16,650 nucleotides of DNA, taken from positions 1-16,650 of the forward strand of contig JAICUE010000013.1 in the NCBI GenBank assembly GCA_025936015.1, in the 5' to 3' direction. Within the stretch, counting starts at the first letter, position 1. Every line of letters starts with the position of its first letter. Below are positions 15,270 to 16,650 of the stretch, in pieces. The DNA comes from Gemmatimonadaceae bacterium (lineage in GTDB: Bacteria > Gemmatimonadota > Gemmatimonadetes > Gemmatimonadales > Gemmatimonadaceae). Made by a program: the position numbers and the translations under genes. The notes below the pieces were generated by a model. It ran no database searches. It saw only the letters and a program-made list of their open reading frames with translations, and had not been told where the DNA came from.

Positions 15270-15887
15270 TCAGGCGTTCTTGAGCGCGATCGACTCGAGG
15301 ACGTTGGCGACGTCCTCGCACTGATCGAGCGTTCGCTCCAGCGTATCGTACAGCTCCTTCCAGCGCATCACCTCGATCGGATCTTCGCCCCCATCGAACA
15401 GCTTGCCGACGGCCTCGTGATAGATCGCGTCGCCCTCTTCCTCGAGCGCCTTCACCTCCTGCCCGCGCTCGATCACGATCTTCGGCTTCTTGATGGCGAC
15501 GACCGCCTTCTCGAGGGCGTCGGCGGCGCGAACGATCACGCCGGCCAGTGATCGCGCCGGCTCGCGCACCGTCGTGATCCTGAACATGACCGCGCGCCTT
15601 GCGGTCCCGTCGATCAGGTCGACGACGTCGTCCAGCCGCGATGCCAGCTCGTGGATGTCTTCACGATCGAACGGCGTGACGAAGCTCTTGTTGAGCCGAG
15701 TGATGACGTTGTGCGTCAGCACATCGGCCTCGTGCTCGACGGCCTTGATCGCCGTGACGTGTTCGACCATTCGCTGCGGCTCGCTGAAGAGCTGCGTCTG
15801 CAGCTTCGCTGCCCGCACCAGCCGGATCGCGATTTCGTCGAACAGGTCGAAGAACTTTTCGTCGCGCGGTATCAGCTTGCTGAACAT
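15270..15887 (-). CDS. DUF47 (PhoU-like, Pit accessory) protein
   Basis: 205 residues from an ATG at 15887; longer readings upstream run into deoC and lack family sequence. It is a helical protein of the PhoU-like DUF47 family: MFSKLIPRDEKFFDLFDEIA (1-20), HEADVLTHNVITRLNKSFVTPFDREDIHELASRLDDVVDLIDG (about 51-93), EEEGDAIYHEA and the C-terminal RWKELYDTLERTLDQCEDVANVLESIALKNA. Members commonly sit beside pit genes and are thought to modulate PiT transport. Here it is directly upstream of pit on the same strand. I see no Shine-Dalgarno sequence; the bases before the start are C-rich. It follows deoC by 37 nt, so deoC-DUF47-pit may be one transcript. Confidence 0.9.
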   Translation of the reverse strand: MFSKLIPRDEKFFDLFDEIAIRLVRAAKLQTQLFSEPQRMVEHVTAIKAVEHEADVLTHNVITRLNKSFVTPFDREDIHELASRLDDVVDLIDGTARRAVMFRITTVREPARSLAGVIVRAADALEKAVVAIKKPKIVIERGQEVKALEEEGDAIYHEAVGKLFDGGEDPIEVMRWKELYDTLERTLDQCEDVANVLESIALKNA

Positions 15888-15924
15888 TGGGGGGCGTTGG
15901 CGCGGGGAAGAGGAGAACCGCGAG

Positions 15925-16650
15925 CTAGTAGACCTGCCCGCCGGGTGCCGCCGGCGGCACCGAGCAGGTGACACATTTCTCGCCATGCACGAGCGAGCTC
16001 TCGAGAAGCTCCCTGAGCGGGAGGGGACCGGGGCCGAGGCACTTCGCCATCGCGACGCCGCCCGATGTGCCGATTCGCGTCGCGCCGGCGGCGATCATCT
16101 TCAGCGCGGCGGTACAGTCGCGGACCCCGCCCGACGCCTTCACGCCTAACGCGTCGCCGACGATCAGCCGCATCAGCGCGACCGCTTCCGCGCTCGCGCC
16201 CCCGCTCGCGTGAAAGCCGGTGCTGGTCTTGACGTAATGCGCGCCGGACTCGCGGGCGAGCGCGCTCGCCTTGATGATCTCGACCGGGGTCAGCGCCGCC
16301 GACTCGATGATCACTTTCACCAGGCGCCCTGGCGCCGCCTGCACCACCGCCGCGATGTCGTCGGCGACGTAGTGCCAGTCGCCGCTCTTGATCTGCCCGA
16401 TCGCCGCGACCATGTCGAGCTCCTCGGCGCCGTCGTCGACCGCCCGCTGCGCCTCGAACGCCTTGACGTCGCTCCGCGACGCGCCTAACGGGAACCCGAT
16501 CACCGTGCAGACCGCGACCTCGGTGCCCTTCAGCCGCTGCGCGCAAAGCTTCACCCACACCGGGTTGACACAGACCGCCGCGAAACGGTTCTCGGCGGCC
16601 TCGCTGCAGAGCTGCTCGACCTCGCGCGCAGTCGCCTCGGCCTTCAGCAG
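15925..16650 (-). CDS. deoC: Deoxyribose-phosphate aldolase (5' end cut by window edge)
   Basis: Class I aldolase that cleaves deoxyribose-5-phosphate to acetaldehyde and glyceraldehyde-3-phosphate, the last step of deoxynucleoside catabolism. 241 residues are in the window, in frame to its last base; probably only 10-20 N-terminal residues are missing. Numbering from the edge: FAAVCVNPVWV (23-33), TVIGFPLG (49-56), the catalytic-region EELDMVAAIG (76-85), the Schiff-base Lys112 in VKVIIE, YVKTSTGF (139-146), Lys171 in VKASGGVRD and RIGTSGG. The C-terminus is extended (KCVTCSVPPAAPGGQVY) and ends in Tyr; in E. coli DERA a C-terminal Tyr takes part in catalysis. Its neighbours downstream are the DUF47-pit pair. 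A nucleoside-catabolic gene beside phosphate transport matches the add/nucleotidase/udk group at the other end. Confidence 0.94.
   Translation of the reverse strand: MLKAEATAREVEQLCSEAAENRFAAVCVNPVWVKLCAQRLKGTEVAVCTVIGFPLGASRSDVKAFEAQRAVDDGAEELDMVAAIGQIKSGDWHYVADDIAAVVQAAPGRLVKVIIESAALTPVEIIKASALARESGAHYVKTSTGFHASGGASAEAVALMRLIVGDALGVKASGGVRDCTAALKMIAAGATRIGTSGGVAMAKCLGPGPLPLRELLESSLVHGEKCVTCSVPPAAPGGQVY

Larger units (their letters stand above)
626..16489. repeat. Dispersed octamer CGTTAGGC, 17 copies of its 7-mer core
   Basis: GTTAGGC is read on the plus strand starting at 968, 6163, 6785, 10797, 11634, 12397, 13209, 14209 and 14586. On the minus strand its plus-strand complement GCCTAAC starts at 626, 2181, 2859, 5264, 7907, 8721, 16144 and 16483. 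In 16 of 17 copies the preceding base is C; the exception is 5264. Copies lie in add, yfkN-like, phoB, phoR, porin, pstC, pstA, both pstB, pit and deoC, and one forms the phoU stop. None lies in the udk, pstS or DUF47 genes. The reading frame varies, so protein sequence alone does not explain it. Function unknown. Confidence 0.85.

Noticed and set aside
14382..15551. Plus-strand reading frame of 389 codons opposite pit and DUF47
   Set aside because: Composition is charged and repetitive, while the minus strand encodes clear PiT and DUF47 proteins.

Overview
This 16.65 kb window is a densely packed, high-GC bacterial segment with no rRNA, tRNA, CRISPR or mobile element that I can see. The organism has an outer membrane: a signal-peptide-bearing beta-barrel protein ends in Phe, and there are lipoprotein signals. 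The composition and gene style would fit Gemmatimonadota or a similar high-GC Gram-negative lineage, but that is inference; no phylogenetic marker is present.

Layout. Positions 1-4211 are on the minus strand: a large two-module nucleotide phosphoesterase lipoprotein (YfkN-like), followed one base later by adenosine deaminase (add), which runs off the left edge. A 193-bp divergent intergenic region then separates them from a plus-strand run. That run starts with uridine kinase (udk), a PhoB-type response regulator and a PhoR-type histidine kinase, all with overlapping stop/start codons. Next comes a monocistronic-looking outer-membrane porin with a strong intrinsic terminator after it. It is followed by a tightly overlapped Pst operon, pstS-pstC-pstA-pstB1-pstB2-phoU, with two tandem pstB ATPase genes. 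Facing phoU, with only three bases between the stop codons, is a minus-strand group: deoC (cut by the right edge), a DUF47/PhoU-like protein and a PiT-family phosphate permease.

How it fits together. The centre is a complete phosphate-starvation module: sensor and regulator (PhoR/PhoB), outer-membrane entry (porin), high-affinity ABC uptake (PstSCAB), its PhoU regulator and a low-affinity PiT permease with its DUF47 partner. It is bracketed by nucleotide and nucleoside degradation or salvage genes (yfkN-like phosphoesterase, add, udk, deoC). I infer that the locus couples liberation of phosphate from extracellular nucleotides to uptake of the phosphate and reuse of the nucleoside. Two candidate PhoB-binding sites with an 11-bp repeat period (core GTNACG) lie upstream of the porin and of pstS.

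The most unusual signal is not a gene. The non-palindromic octamer CGTTAGGC occurs 16 times (plus one 7-of-8 copy), about once per kb, on both strands and almost always inside genes. By hand estimate fewer than one copy would be expected. It resembles a DNA-uptake sequence or other genome-wide signature word.
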